This document shows positions 24,669 through 31,636 of a DNA stretch of 44,602 bases, piece by piece. The number at the start of each line of letters is the position of its first letter. The stretch's first letter is position 1. Source of the DNA: Firmicutes bacterium UBA5774 (GTDB taxonomy: Bacteria; Bacillota; Clostridia; Peptostreptococcales; Anaerovoracaceae); NCBI GenBank assembly GCA_002418625.1, contig DIEM01000041.1:1-44602 (forward strand), in the 5' to 3' direction. The position numbers were made by a program, and so were the translations under genes. Under the pieces are notes generated by a model. That model was not told the DNA's origin. It saw only the letters and a program-made list of their open reading frames with translations, and searched no databases.

Positions 24669-25586
24669 ATGGCGAAGCATGAAAAGGCATTTGGGGTGAC
24701 AGGGCTCTTGCTTGCTTCCTTTTTCTGGGGGGCTGAGTTTGTGGTTGAGAAAGATATCCTTAGCATGGTCGATGCAAATTATTCTAATGCAATCCGCTTT
24801 GGTATCGCGAGCCTGATCTGTACAATTGCGCTGTTGCCTCACATTAGAAAAATCAACCGGAGAAATTTATTTGACGGTTGTATAACGGGTCTGTTCATGG
24901 GGCTTGGCTTCGCATTTCAGACAATGGGATTGAAAACAATCAACGCCGGAGAAAATGCAGTTTTGTGCTCAGCATATATTATGATCATTCCATTGATTGA
25001 GTGGTTCTATATGAGAAAAAATCCCGGGTTACGGGTCTTTATATATGCTGCGTTGGCAATTGCAGGGATATTTTTGATTTCATATGATGGGACAATGGCT
25101 GCCTGGAATTTTTCGAAAGGAGAGTTGCTGACGCTGAGCGGGTCGTTTTTCTATGCCGTTGCGATCATAACAATTAATGCGGTTTCATCAAAAACCGATC
25201 CTGTGATGCTGACACTAGTACAATTTTACGTTATCACAATTGTTTCAGTCGTATTCGCGATCACCCTTGAGCGCCCACCGGCAGATTTTTCCTGGATGAT
25301 GGCGGCGGAATTTGCCTATCTGATCTTCTTTGCGACAATTGGTGCACAAATGCTGATGAATTTCTGCATGAAGTATGTGACATCATCGGCGGGAGGATTG
25401 ATATTTTCGACAGAATCCATATTCGCCGCCGCACTCGGTGTTATTTTTCTCCATGAAACAACCACCGTATTTCTTTGGATCGGTATGGCACTGATAGTGG
25501 GAACGAATATCTTATACCAGACAGGATTTCCCGGGAATGCAAGTGATCGTATAGAACTGGAACTAAGCAGCAATAAATCTGATTAA
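24669..25586 (+). CDS. EamA/DMT-family transporter
   Basis: A 305-residue, ten-segment membrane protein of the drug/metabolite transporter superfamily with two EamA repeats: FWGAEFVVEKDIL and AIRFGIASLICTIALLPHI in the first, LTLSGSFFYAVAIITINAVSS and FFATIGAQMLMNFCMKYVTSSAGGLIFSTES with VIFLHE in the second. DMT carriers often export amino acids or metabolites. AGAGGTG precedes the ATG. It lies after a terminator-like hairpin and is in line with the sigma-54 operon, so it may export a by-product or share the transporter's substrate range. No specificity can be read from it. Confidence 0.88.
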   Translation: MAKHEKAFGVTGLLLASFFWGAEFVVEKDILSMVDANYSNAIRFGIASLICTIALLPHIRKINRRNLFDGCITGLFMGLGFAFQTMGLKTINAGENAVLCSAYIMIIPLIEWFYMRKNPGLRVFIYAALAIAGIFLISYDGTMAAWNFSKGELLTLSGSFFYAVAIITINAVSSKTDPVMLTLVQFYVITIVSVVFAITLERPPADFSWMMAAEFAYLIFFATIGAQMLMNFCMKYVTSSAGGLIFSTESIFAAALGVIFLHETTTVFLWIGMALIVGTNILYQTGFPGNASDRIELELSSNKSD

Positions 25587-25668
25587 AGTCAGGGGCATAA
25601 GAAACCATAATCTGCAAAATCCTGGCATGCCATAGGGATGCGGGATTACTCACGAAGGAGGAAGAAAT

Positions 25669-26889
25669 ATGAAAGTATTGATTGTAGGAGCAGGCGGGCA
25701 GGGAGGCCCCTGCGCTTCCATTTTGGCAAAACAGGATGAGATAACTGAGATCCGTCTGGCAGATCTGGATACTGCAGTTACCGAAGCGGTCGCCGCCCAT
25801 ATCGACAGCCCGAAAATTAAAACGGATAAAGTCAACGCGCTGGATTCCGACGACGTGGCACGTGCGGCCGCAGGCGCAGACTGTGTCATAGATATGGTCA
25901 TGCCATGGATGGCTACCTATGTCATGAAAGGCGCTTTAAAAGCAAAGGCAAATTATGTCAATACCGCGTTTGATGCGCCGTATTGGGACGAGTTCCTGGC
26001 AGGAAAGAAAATCGAGGAATTGACATTGTATAAAGAATTCAGGGAAGCCGGCTTGACGGCGCTGCTGGGCTGCGGCATGGCCCCAGGCTTTACAAATGTC
26101 ATAGCCCGGCTTTATGCAAAAAAGCTGGATACTGTGGACAGTATTAAAATGCGCATCGGGAAAGCGGCAATAGTACCGAATGAAGGAAAATACGATTATA
26201 TGCTGAGACCTTGGAATCCGGGCTGGTCTCCCAAGCAAGCCCTGGTGGACTGCGCGACGCCGACTTATGCGTTGGAGGACGGGAAATTTGTCCTTTATCC
26301 ACCATTTGGCGGCATCGAAGAGTGCGACTTTCCGGAGCCGATCGGAAGATTGCCGGTCACACATCACTCGCATGAGGAGATTTACAGCATGCCGACCACA
26401 TTCGAAGGCCTCAGGGAATGCGATTTCAAATATTATATCATGCCGCAGCCCGCCATGCTTTATGCAATGGGCCTGTGCTCCCAGGACGAAGTCCAGGTGG
26501 GTGACGTCAAGGTCAAGCCCATCGATGTGGTAGCGGCAATGGTTCCAAAACCGACAAACGGCCTGATCGGCGAGACGGCGGAAAAGCTTGCGGCTGCAGA
26601 CAAGATGTCTTTTTTTGAAATGATCGTTCAGGTTTCCGGTATTAAAGACGGGAAAAAAACCATCTACCACGTCAATTTGCCGAAGATGAACGCGCCAGGA
26701 CCGGAGCTGCTGAAAATCTACGGCACATCACTCGTCTATGTCGCCTTGCCTGCCGCGGTTGGCGCGCTGCAGATCATGGAAATTCCAAAGCCGGGAATCA
26801 TATTTGCGGATCAACTGGATCCGGATTTGTTCATCGTGATCATGAGGCGAACCGGGTATCCTTATAAATGGACTGAAACTGTCTATTAA
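25669..26889 (+). CDS. Saccharopine-dehydrogenase-like NAD(P)-dependent oxidoreductase
   Basis: A 406-residue protein with an N-terminal Rossmann motif GAGGQGGPCA (residues 7-16), RLADLD at the end of the second strand, and ADCVIDMVMPW, followed by CGMAPGFTNVIARLYAKKLD, a run typical of the saccharopine dehydrogenase/carboxynorspermidine-type fold. Such enzymes oxidise or reduce C-N bonds between amino acids and keto acids; many paralogues have unknown substrates. A GAAGGAGG site precedes the ATG. Last gene of the operon, 82 nt after the EamA gene. A role in opening or making an imino-linked amino acid, whose aldehyde is then oxidised by the ALDH, is possible but not shown. Confidence 0.85.
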   Translation: MKVLIVGAGGQGGPCASILAKQDEITEIRLADLDTAVTEAVAAHIDSPKIKTDKVNALDSDDVARAAAGADCVIDMVMPWMATYVMKGALKAKANYVNTAFDAPYWDEFLAGKKIEELTLYKEFREAGLTALLGCGMAPGFTNVIARLYAKKLDTVDSIKMRIGKAAIVPNEGKYDYMLRPWNPGWSPKQALVDCATPTYALEDGKFVLYPPFGGIEECDFPEPIGRLPVTHHSHEEIYSMPTTFEGLRECDFKYYIMPQPAMLYAMGLCSQDEVQVGDVKVKPIDVVAAMVPKPTNGLIGETAEKLAAADKMSFFEMIVQVSGIKDGKKTIYHVNLPKMNAPGPELLKIYGTSLVYVALPAAVGALQIMEIPKPGIIFADQLDPDLFIVIMRRTGYPYKWTETVY

Positions 26890-26923
26890 TACTAATTGAA
26901 TATTGGCTGACATAATTCCTGTA

Positions 26924-26959
26924 GCGGAGAGCAGAGCAAATTTAATGCTCTCTCTCCGC
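26924..26959 (+). terminator. Stem-loop at the end of the sigma-54 operon
   Basis: GCGGAGAG-C-AGAGCA pairs with TGCTCTCTCTCCGC around AATTTAA. It lacks a T-run, so termination efficiency is uncertain; it may instead protect the 3' end. Confidence 0.5.
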
Positions 26960-27086
26960 GAAATAATGTTTCGAGTAATTGCAATGAATAAGTCGCTTGA
27001 ACGGTACGAAATAATGGAGCAATCTATATTCGTTGCGGATTATATTTTTTTGGAAAAGGGCACTTTAGCATGCTGTAGAGAATTGT

Positions 27087-27928
27087 TTAGTTTAACGAAT
27101 GCATGATCTTTAGTACCGCATCACAAGCTTCCTCAAAATTGATCCCTTTGGCATAATCGAAATCTTTCTGGTAGTTTGCCCAGAAAGCTTGCATTCCGGA
27201 ATTGTCCCGTATATCGGCAACAATACTTTCGTATCGTCAAAGAACCGATATACTGCCGCGCTTCTTGGCGGTTTCTTCCGAGGCGGCTTTCAGAATCATT
27301 TGATCGAATTTTGTGCCGCGTAGCCTGTGAAGAATGTAGACATCGTAAAAGTCCCTTGGCCGGGTATTGGCAATATTTCGTGACAACACTGTTTCAAGCT
27401 TTTCAGCCAGTATAGTCTCCACGTCATATGCCATTATAGAGATAGATCGCTCATCGAATAATAGTCGGAAAGGATATTCGATTTCACGGGGGGTGATCTT
27501 ATCGCCGGTGGTTACATCCACTTTCATCGGAACCTTCAGAGAATGATAGCAGGCGGTCAGGCTGACACGAATACCCGGATAATCATCGGTTTCACGGATA
27601 TCGGTTGTACGATTGACCTTAAAAGTCACGTCATCTTCGATTTCAATCCTGCAGATCTCTTCAAAAATCCTAACAATGACGTCATGGGAGAGCTCGAAAC
27701 CTTTGATGGTTGTGTCAAGATCAAGGGTGGCTCTCGAATCAAGACCAACAATGGCAGCAATCAGAAAGCCGCCTTTCAGAATAAAGTTCTCCCTGTATTT
27801 TGAAAGTGATATGCGTTCCAGTAATCGTTCCATCATATTATTCTGTATGACAAGCTGTGCGGAAAGATGCTTTTCGGCTGCCATTTTTTTATATAGGCTT
27901 TTAATTGCATAGGATTGCTGGTAATCAT
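27087..27928 (-). pseudogene. abiEii nucleotidyltransferase toxin, broken twice
   Basis: The intact stretch (27237-27884) has the AbiEii nucleotidyltransferase signature: ENFILKGGFLIAAIVGLDSRATLDLDTTIKG, with the GG and D-x-D metal motif, ETILAEKLETVLSRN and PRDFYDVY. The natural start is ATG 27928, overlapping the abiEi stop by 4 nt (ATGA); it reads MITSNPMQLKAYIKK but then needs an eighth A in a run of seven (27884-27890) to stay in frame. In addition an in-frame TGA (27237-27239) cuts off a further 50 codons (RYESIVADIRDNSGMQAFWA...) that fit the family's C-terminus and end at 27087. The toxin is thus probably inactive, unless slippage at the A run and readthrough restore it. Confidence 0.82.
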
Positions 27929-28521
27929 AGGAGAACTTCCATATACTTCAAAACCTTTGGCTTAACGCCAATCAGTTCAGCATAGTTCATGAGTTTGGCT
28001 ATATCTTTTTCCTTTAAGCCGGTATAGGTCTTCATGGCTTGATTAATGACTTGAATATCCGCTCGATGGCGGGCTTTAACAATGTCACAGAGGGTACGTT
28101 CAATATCATATACCTTAATTGGGTTGCCTCCGGGAGACGACATCACGATAATCCCTAAATCATAGGTATCGATAGTGGACAGCTTTGCAATGATGCCTTG
28201 CTTTTTTACGACTCCGGTGTTGTAGCCGAAAGGGAAGGTCATGGTGTAATGAGCGGGTGTGCGATCAGTCATACCGTGAAGGTACAAGGCAGTCTCGTGC
28301 GAAAAAATGCCTTTTGCGAACCGGTATTGCATAAAAAACATTTCATCTTCCCAGACTTCCGTCAGCGCATAAATACCGCGTGCTACTCTGTAAATCCTGC
28401 CGGATGCAACCATATCACCCAGGCAACGTCTCGGAATACCGGCATCCGTTACTTGGGTAGTCGTCACGATACCATTGTTTACTTTTAAAATATTTTGAAT
28501 TTTAGCTTCATTATTGGTCAT
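27925..28521 (-). CDS. AbiEi antitoxin / transcriptional repressor
   Basis: The 198-residue protein has the N-terminal winged helix of AbiEi: NNGIVTTTQVTDAGIPRRCLGDMVASGRIYRVARGIYAL, then FSHETALYLHGMTDRTP and the C-terminal domain with IVMSSPGGNPIKVYDIERTLCDIVK. AbiEi represses its own operon and counteracts AbiEii in a type IV toxin-antitoxin/abortive infection system. The start at 28521 is chosen because GAAGGTGG lies just upstream. The gene is intact though its toxin partner is broken. An inverted repeat at 28538/28577 is the likely operator. Confidence 0.9.
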   Translation of the reverse strand: MTNNEAKIQNILKVNNGIVTTTQVTDAGIPRRCLGDMVASGRIYRVARGIYALTEVWEDEMFFMQYRFAKGIFSHETALYLHGMTDRTPAHYTMTFPFGYNTGVVKKQGIIAKLSTIDTYDLGIIVMSSPGGNPIKVYDIERTLCDIVKARHRADIQVINQAMKTYTGLKEKDIAKLMNYAELIGVKPKVLKYMEVLL

Positions 28522-28537
28522 TTCTAACCACCTTCTT

Positions 28538-28584
28538 TGTACATTCATGCTACAAATCATAGCACAACACAGCACAAATGTACA
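28538..28584 (-). promoter_or_regulatory. abiE promoter with flanking AbiEi operator half-sites
   Basis: On the minus strand TGTACA (28584-28579), a 17-bp spacer and TATGAT (28561-28556) form the promoter. TGTACATT (28538-28545) and AATGTACA (28577-28584) are an inverted repeat: one arm lies downstream of -10 and the other on -35, as expected for autorepression by AbiEi. Confidence 0.6.
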
Positions 28585-28685
28585 GATGGTTAGATTATTA
28601 CATTTCGGACGACTTCTCGTTTCTTTCTTCCTCATAAGCAGCACCATTACTAAGCAAGAGCGCAATCTATAATTTTGGATATATC

Positions 28686-29015
28686 ATGAAACTAATTTTT
28701 CTGTCCATTCAAGTGTATCCAATTCAATCTCCCGAAAAAAAGTGTAAATTTTCGATCGCGCCGACCTGGGTGCATACCGACGTTAGATACGGCGCGCTCA
28801 TCAGAAAAGGATCCGTATCAGTCTACACTTTCGTTCTCCAGGACGCGCTTGATTACCTAGGCCATCCGCTGGCCATCGACGGCGTATTTGGACCAGGAAC
28901 AGAACGAGCCTTAAAAACGTGGCAAACCAAAAATAAACTTATATCTGATGGCGTATGCGGACCATCCACATGGACGGCTATCTGCAGCGCGGTCGCAAGA
29001 AAGAGAGGAAACTAA
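28686..29015 (+). pseudogene. 5'-truncated phage endolysin (M15-type end plus peptidoglycan-binding domain)
   Basis: The frame of 109 residues has a peptidoglycan-binding repeat (LQDALDYLGHPLAIDGVFGPGTERALKTWQ, GVCGPSTWTAI, residues about 52-100). Before it, residues 25-34 read IAPTWVHTDVRYG, which looks like the last motif (WVHxDVR, zinc-ligand His) of a VanY/M15-type D-Ala-D-Ala carboxypeptidase domain. The rest of that catalytic domain is missing: upstream lies the divergent abiE promoter. A Met codon at 28686 lets it be read as an ORF without a clear ribosome binding site. It is fused by a TAATG overlap to the holin gene. It is most likely the remains of a prophage lysis cassette. Confidence 0.65.
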
Positions 29016-29329
29016 TGAACGAGTTGCTATTACAAATCCTGCTCGTGATCGTATCGCTGATCGGCGTACTGATCACATATGTCCTGGTACCATATTTAAA
29101 CGCCCGGACCACAGAAACCCAGCAGAAGCAAATTGCGCTCTGGGTGCAGATTGCCGTTGAAGCTGCCGAACAGATTATAAACAAGGCTGGCGCCGGACTG
29201 GATAAGAAAGCGTACGTATTATCGGTGCTGAATGAAAAGGGGATCAAGGTTACTGCTGAACAGCTGGATACTCTTATTGAAGCGGCCGTGTACCAGCTGA
29301 ACAAGGCGAAGGCTGCCGCTACAACTTAA
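29015..29329 (+). CDS. Phage holin, LLH family
   Basis: A 104-residue protein with one N-terminal hydrophobic segment (LLQILLVIVSLIGVLITYVLVPYLNAR) and a helical C-terminal part with AVEAAEQIINKAGAGLDKKAYVLSVLNEKGIKVTAEQLDTLIEAAVYQLN, the pattern of the Firmicute LLH phage holins. ATG 29015 overlaps the endolysin stop (TAATG), with GAGAGGAA upstream. Holins permeabilise the membrane to let the endolysin reach the wall. The 3' end is closed by a TTCG-loop terminator. It looks intact, although the lysin is truncated. Confidence 0.82.
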   Translation: MNELLLQILLVIVSLIGVLITYVLVPYLNARTTETQQKQIALWVQIAVEAAEQIINKAGAGLDKKAYVLSVLNEKGIKVTAEQLDTLIEAAVYQLNKAKAAATT

Positions 29330-29359
29330 CGCACGATCAAACGCACGCGTGCGATTTTG

Positions 29360-29387
29360 GCCCCTGCTTCGGCGGGGGCTTTATTTA
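29360..29387 (+). terminator. Terminator after the holin (TTCG tetraloop)
   Basis: GCCCCTGC-TTCG-GCGGGGGC followed by TTTATTTATT. A CGCACGCGTGCG palindrome (29342-29353) lies just upstream. Confidence 0.85.
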
Positions 29388-29410
29388 TTGGCAACAGAAG
29401 GCGGTCGGTT

Positions 29411-29499
29411 GTCCGATTTTGTCGGACGGCTAACAAAATTCGTAAAAGGCGGCATATTATGATAATATGTTTTCAAACCGTGACAAATTGTCACGGTTT
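29411..29499. repeat. Three consecutive perfect palindromes upstream of the excisionase-like gene
   Basis: GTCCGA-TTTTG-TCGGAC (29411-29427), CATATTAT-G-ATAATATG (29453-29469) and AAACCGTGACA-AAT-TGTCACGGTTT (29475-29499) stand in a 90-bp block. The last, with 11-bp arms, could be an operator or a terminator. They may control the excisionase-like gene or mark a recombination site. Confidence 0.5.
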
Positions 29500-29561
29500 C
29501 ATTTGGAGTGGGGCAGAGTTTCTTTGATGATAACAAACGAGAAAAAATGAGGAGGACAAAC

Positions 29562-29747
29562 ATGCGAGTGGATATAAAGGGAGCGGCAAAACATACCGGG
29601 CTATCTGAAATCGCAATCAGAAAAGCGGTTTGGGCAAAGAGGTTTCCGGTATACCGGACGGGCCGCGGGAAGATGATCTTCGACACAGACCTGCTCGATG
29701 AAGCGATTAAACGAGAGATGCTTCGGAATGTAGAATTTTTTGAATAA
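29562..29747 (+). CDS. Excisionase-like HTH protein
   Basis: A 61-residue protein: MRVDIKGAAKHTGLSEIAIRKAVWAKRFPVYRTGRGKMIFDTDLLDEAIKRE is the winged-helix pattern of helix-turn-helix DNA-binding proteins of the HTH_17/excisionase type, as found in phages and integrative elements. Start ATG 29562 is 6 nt after GGAGGA; an in-frame ATG at 29547 is the alternative. It is the only recombination-type gene left: no integrase is present. It lies close to tRNA-Pro and an array of TACGAC repeats. It could direct excision or regulate lysis genes. Confidence 0.65.
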   Translation: MRVDIKGAAKHTGLSEIAIRKAVWAKRFPVYRTGRGKMIFDTDLLDEAIKREMLRNVEFFE

Positions 29748-29761
29748 TAACAACGGAATTT

Positions 29762-29810
29762 AGTACGACAAATTTACGACAGTACGACAAAAAAACGACC
29801 TAGTACGACA
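29762..29810. repeat. Helically phased ACGAC repeats (candidate integrase/excisionase arm sites)
   Basis: ACGAC starts at 29765, 29776, 29784, 29795 and 29805, three of them within AGTACGACA. Spacing of 11, 8, 11 and 10 bp places most of them on one helix face. The array lies between the excisionase-like gene and the 3' end of tRNA-Pro, where tyrosine recombinases keep arm-type sites. Confidence 0.5.
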
Positions 29811-29846
29811 CAAAAGTAGCCAATAATAGCATCTGTAAAAGAAATA

Positions 29847-29881
29847 AAAAATACTGCAATCCGTTGGAAATGCAGTATTTT
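29847..29881 (-). terminator. Terminator of tRNA-Pro
   Basis: AAAATACTGCA (29847-29857) and TGCAGTATTTT (29871-29881) pair perfectly. Read on the minus strand the stem is followed by TTTATTTC, so it ends the tRNA transcript. Confidence 0.75.
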
Positions 29882-29883
29882 CA

Positions 29884-29960
29884 TGGTCGGAGCGACATGA
29901 TTTGAACATGCGGCCTCTTGACCCCCAGTCAAGTGCTCTACCAAACTGAGCCACGCCCCG
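29884..29960 (-). tRNA. tRNA-Pro (GGG anticodon)
   Basis: On the minus strand the 77 bases fold into a tRNA: acceptor CGGGGCG/CGCTCCG with one wobble, D-arm GCTC/GAGC, anticodon arm CTTGA-CTGGGGG-TCAAG with anticodon GGG, T-arm CATG-TTCAAAT-CATG, and an encoded CCA. The 3' end (29884) faces the excisionase-like gene, the normal orientation for integration into a tRNA 3' end. Confidence 0.95.
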
Positions 29961-29999
29961 ATATGTTGGGTTTCGTTGATTTTTCAAGCAGATAAGGTC

Positions 30000-30480
30000 C
30001 GAAAAAAACGACTTCGCTGATCGCATTACACTCGCAAATCACATGGCTTATTTTTTGCCTTCTTGAATTGTCGTTGGACATATTGGCAGCGAACGTGTGT
30101 CTTTGGACATTAGGATTTTTATGTATTGCAGCGATTTTTTCACAGCCGGCCTGTAATAGCTCTTCTTAAAAAAATCGGTGCTGATCTGCTTGCCTTTGTA
30201 TTTTAACAAAGATTAGCCTTCACGGTCAAGCCATTTTTGAATAATTGACCGCATAGTGGGGCGGAACAGTATTATGTTCTTCTTCCAAAAATATAACGCC
30301 TGTATTTTGTTAAAAAAGGTTTGCTCAGCGGAAAAATCGCGCCAAAATGTGTCCGCCGCCCAAATGGCAGCCCTTGTCGATGTTGACGATCTCGGGTTTA
30401 CGGCAGCCCAATGCTTTTCAGCAGTTTGCTGCCCATGTTTATTCCGGGACGCTGAAAAGCTTAAAATCAAAAGTCCGGCG
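30000..30480 (-). pseudogene. Degenerate, possibly transposase-derived segment
   Basis: No intact gene was found. On the minus strand fragments such as ALGCRKPEIVNIDKGCH (about 30420-30350) recall the DDE region of IS3-type transposases (KPEIxNTDQG), but stops and shifts break it. A further open stretch (about 30060-30210) reads KYKGKQISTDFFKKSYYRPAVKK without a start codon. Together they suggest remains of a mobile element beside the tRNA. The identity is uncertain. Confidence 0.3.
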
Positions 30481-30682
30481 GCGGTACCAGCCGATGATGT
30501 ATAATAATTACATTCCAATTATATTTTATAATATTAGTGAATTTTCAGACAATTAGAGGTATACTTGAATTGGAAATCTAATACATAGGGAGCCTATTCT
30601 TATTCGCCATCTTGATTTGGGACTATGGTTTTCTGATAATCACAAACACCAGCCGTTGTTTGTAGAAAGTAGAGGTTTAATT

Positions 30683-30907
30683 ATGAAGGATTCCAAGGAT
30701 AAAATTAAAAATGCAAAAGATAAGATAGTAGGCGAAGTGAAGGAATTGATTGGAAAAGCTACTGATAATGAAGAGTTGGAACTGAAGGGCAAGATTCAGT
30801 CCTCCAAATCGGATTTAAAGGAAAAGGCTGCAGAAATAAAAGATAACATCGCAGGAAAAATAAATGACATCATTGATAAAAAGAAAGATAATGAAGATGA
30901 CAAGTAA
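30683..30907 (+). CDS. CsbD-like stress protein
   Basis: A 74-residue, strongly charged, lysine- and aspartate-rich helical protein: DKIKNAKDKIVGEVKELIGKATDNEELELKGKIQ is the CsbD-domain pattern (KGxxKxxxGxxxGxxxL.xxGxxxQ). In Bacillus subtilis CsbD is part of the sigma-B general stress regulon; the biochemical role is not known. AGAGG precedes the ATG. Two tiny ORFs follow on the same strand, and a terminator at 31127 closes the group. Confidence 0.82.
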   Translation: MKDSKDKIKNAKDKIVGEVKELIGKATDNEELELKGKIQSSKSDLKEKAAEIKDNIAGKINDIIDKKKDNEDDK

Positions 30908-30939
30908 GCAGTGTTTACATTAAGAAAGGAGGGTTTATC

Positions 30940-31014
30940 ATGGGCAGAGGTTTGGGCATAGTAGGAGTAATAGTGGTTGTTCTTGTAGTCCTTTGGCTTC
31001 TGAAGATAATCTAA
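30940..31014 (+). CDS. 24-residue hydrophobic membrane peptide
   Basis: An ATG with a strong AAGGAGGG ribosome binding site 7-8 nt upstream opens a 24-residue frame: MGRGLGIVGVIVVVLVVLW then LLKII. Residues 6-21 form one membrane span. It is too short for most gene finders but the excellent start signal 33 nt after the CsbD-like gene argues that it is translated. Small hydrophobic stress peptides of this kind are common beside CsbD-type genes. Function unknown. Confidence 0.65.
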   Translation: MGRGLGIVGVIVVVLVVLWLLKII

Positions 31015-31067
31015 CCGAAATGGAGCAGCATTCAAATTGAAAAACCTTTGGAGGTTGTCGTTTAAAT

Positions 31068-31127
31068 ATGGATTCAGGAGATAACCCAAGTAGTGATATG
31101 AAGGCCGTACAGAAGAACGGCAAATAA
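31068..31127 (+). CDS. Possible 19-residue ORF
   Basis: ATG at 31068, 13 nt after TTGGAGG, reads MDSGDNPSSDMKAVQKNGK and stops just before the terminator. It is polar and could be soluble, or a decayed C-terminus. The start signal is spaced too far for certainty. Confidence 0.3.
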   Translation: MDSGDNPSSDMKAVQKNGK

Positions 31128-31154
31128 AAAAAGAGAGCTGATGCTCTCTTTTTT
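31127..31154. terminator. Bidirectional terminator between CsbD group and zinc-ribbon gene
   Basis: AAAAAAGAGAGC-TGAT-GCTCTCTTTTTT is a symmetric terminator that serves both converging transcripts. Confidence 0.88.
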
Positions 31155-31165
31155 CTAAAGACTGA

Positions 31166-31342
31166 TTAGTCCCTGTAATTGCTGTTTCTGCTCTGTCTTT
31201 TTTTTGCGGCTCTGCACTCTGCACATCTCTGTGGCTCGTTTTCGAAGCCTTTTTCCTTGTAGAACGCCTGCTCTCCAGCCGTGAAAACGAATGAAGCACC
31301 GCAATCCTTGCAAGTCATGTCTTTGTCTTTTAATTCTGTCAT
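31166..31342 (-). CDS. Small zinc-ribbon protein
   Basis: The minus strand carries a 58-residue frame starting at ATG 31342 with a perfect TAAGGAGGT site 7 nt upstream: MTELKDKDMTCKDCGASFVF, then EQAFYKEKGFENEPQRCAECRA. The four cysteines (C11-x2-C14 and C40-x2-C43) form a zinc ribbon of the type called probable zinc-ribbon domain (zf-Tbcl), found in many small Firmicute proteins. Role unknown; nucleic acid or protein binding is likely. It converges on the CsbD group. Confidence 0.85.
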   Translation of the reverse strand: MTELKDKDMTCKDCGASFVFTAGEQAFYKEKGFENEPQRCAECRAAKKRQSRNSNYRD

Positions 31343-31566
31343 ATCTGTTTACCTCCTTAATTGATTTGGATTTGCAATTTCCATAAAACCTACCCTAAAA
31401 AATTAAAGAGAGTTTGTGTAAATTCAATCATCCATCGGCATCCAACTGCCAACTTGCTTAGGATACTATGGATTCAACGTTCTGGCAAGCGTTTTTTCAA
31501 AAAAGTTCGAAATATTTTGAAATAAAAATCAGGGATGAATAATAGGCCCGGACACGGCTTCTTTTT

Positions 31567-31597
31567 TTGATGCAAATGCCGATATATATTATATAAT
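31567..31597 (+). promoter_or_regulatory. Promoter-like sequence before the diguanylate cyclase
   Basis: TTGATG (31567-31572) and TATATAAT (31590-31597) lie 40 bp before the start, with 17-19 bp spacing. The 220 bp further upstream, to the zinc-ribbon gene, are A/T-rich and show nothing else I can name. Confidence 0.45.
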
Positions 31598-31636
31598 GAG
31601 CATTAAAGATTTGACTGAACGCAAAGGAGAAATTGA

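Noticed and set aside
25936..26670. 244-codon open frame on the minus strand
   Set aside because: Antisense shadow of the saccharopine-dehydrogenase-like gene; no start signal or family resemblance.
26903..27106. 67-codon ORF after the sigma-54 operon
   Set aside because: It spans the hairpin at 26924 and overlaps the 3' end of abiEii; no ribosome binding site and no recognisable domain.
27237..27239. TGA in abiEii as a selenocysteine codon
   Set aside because: AbiEii proteins have no catalytic Cys at this place and no SECIS-like hairpin follows; a nonsense mutation is simpler.
29762..29810. CRISPR array
   Set aside because: The repeats are only 5-9 bp with 3-6 bp between them; no spacer structure and no cas genes in the window.
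30256..30556. Overlapping ORFs of 69-101 codons near tRNA-Pro
   Set aside because: Several frames are open at random here, none with a start signal; treated as degenerate DNA instead.
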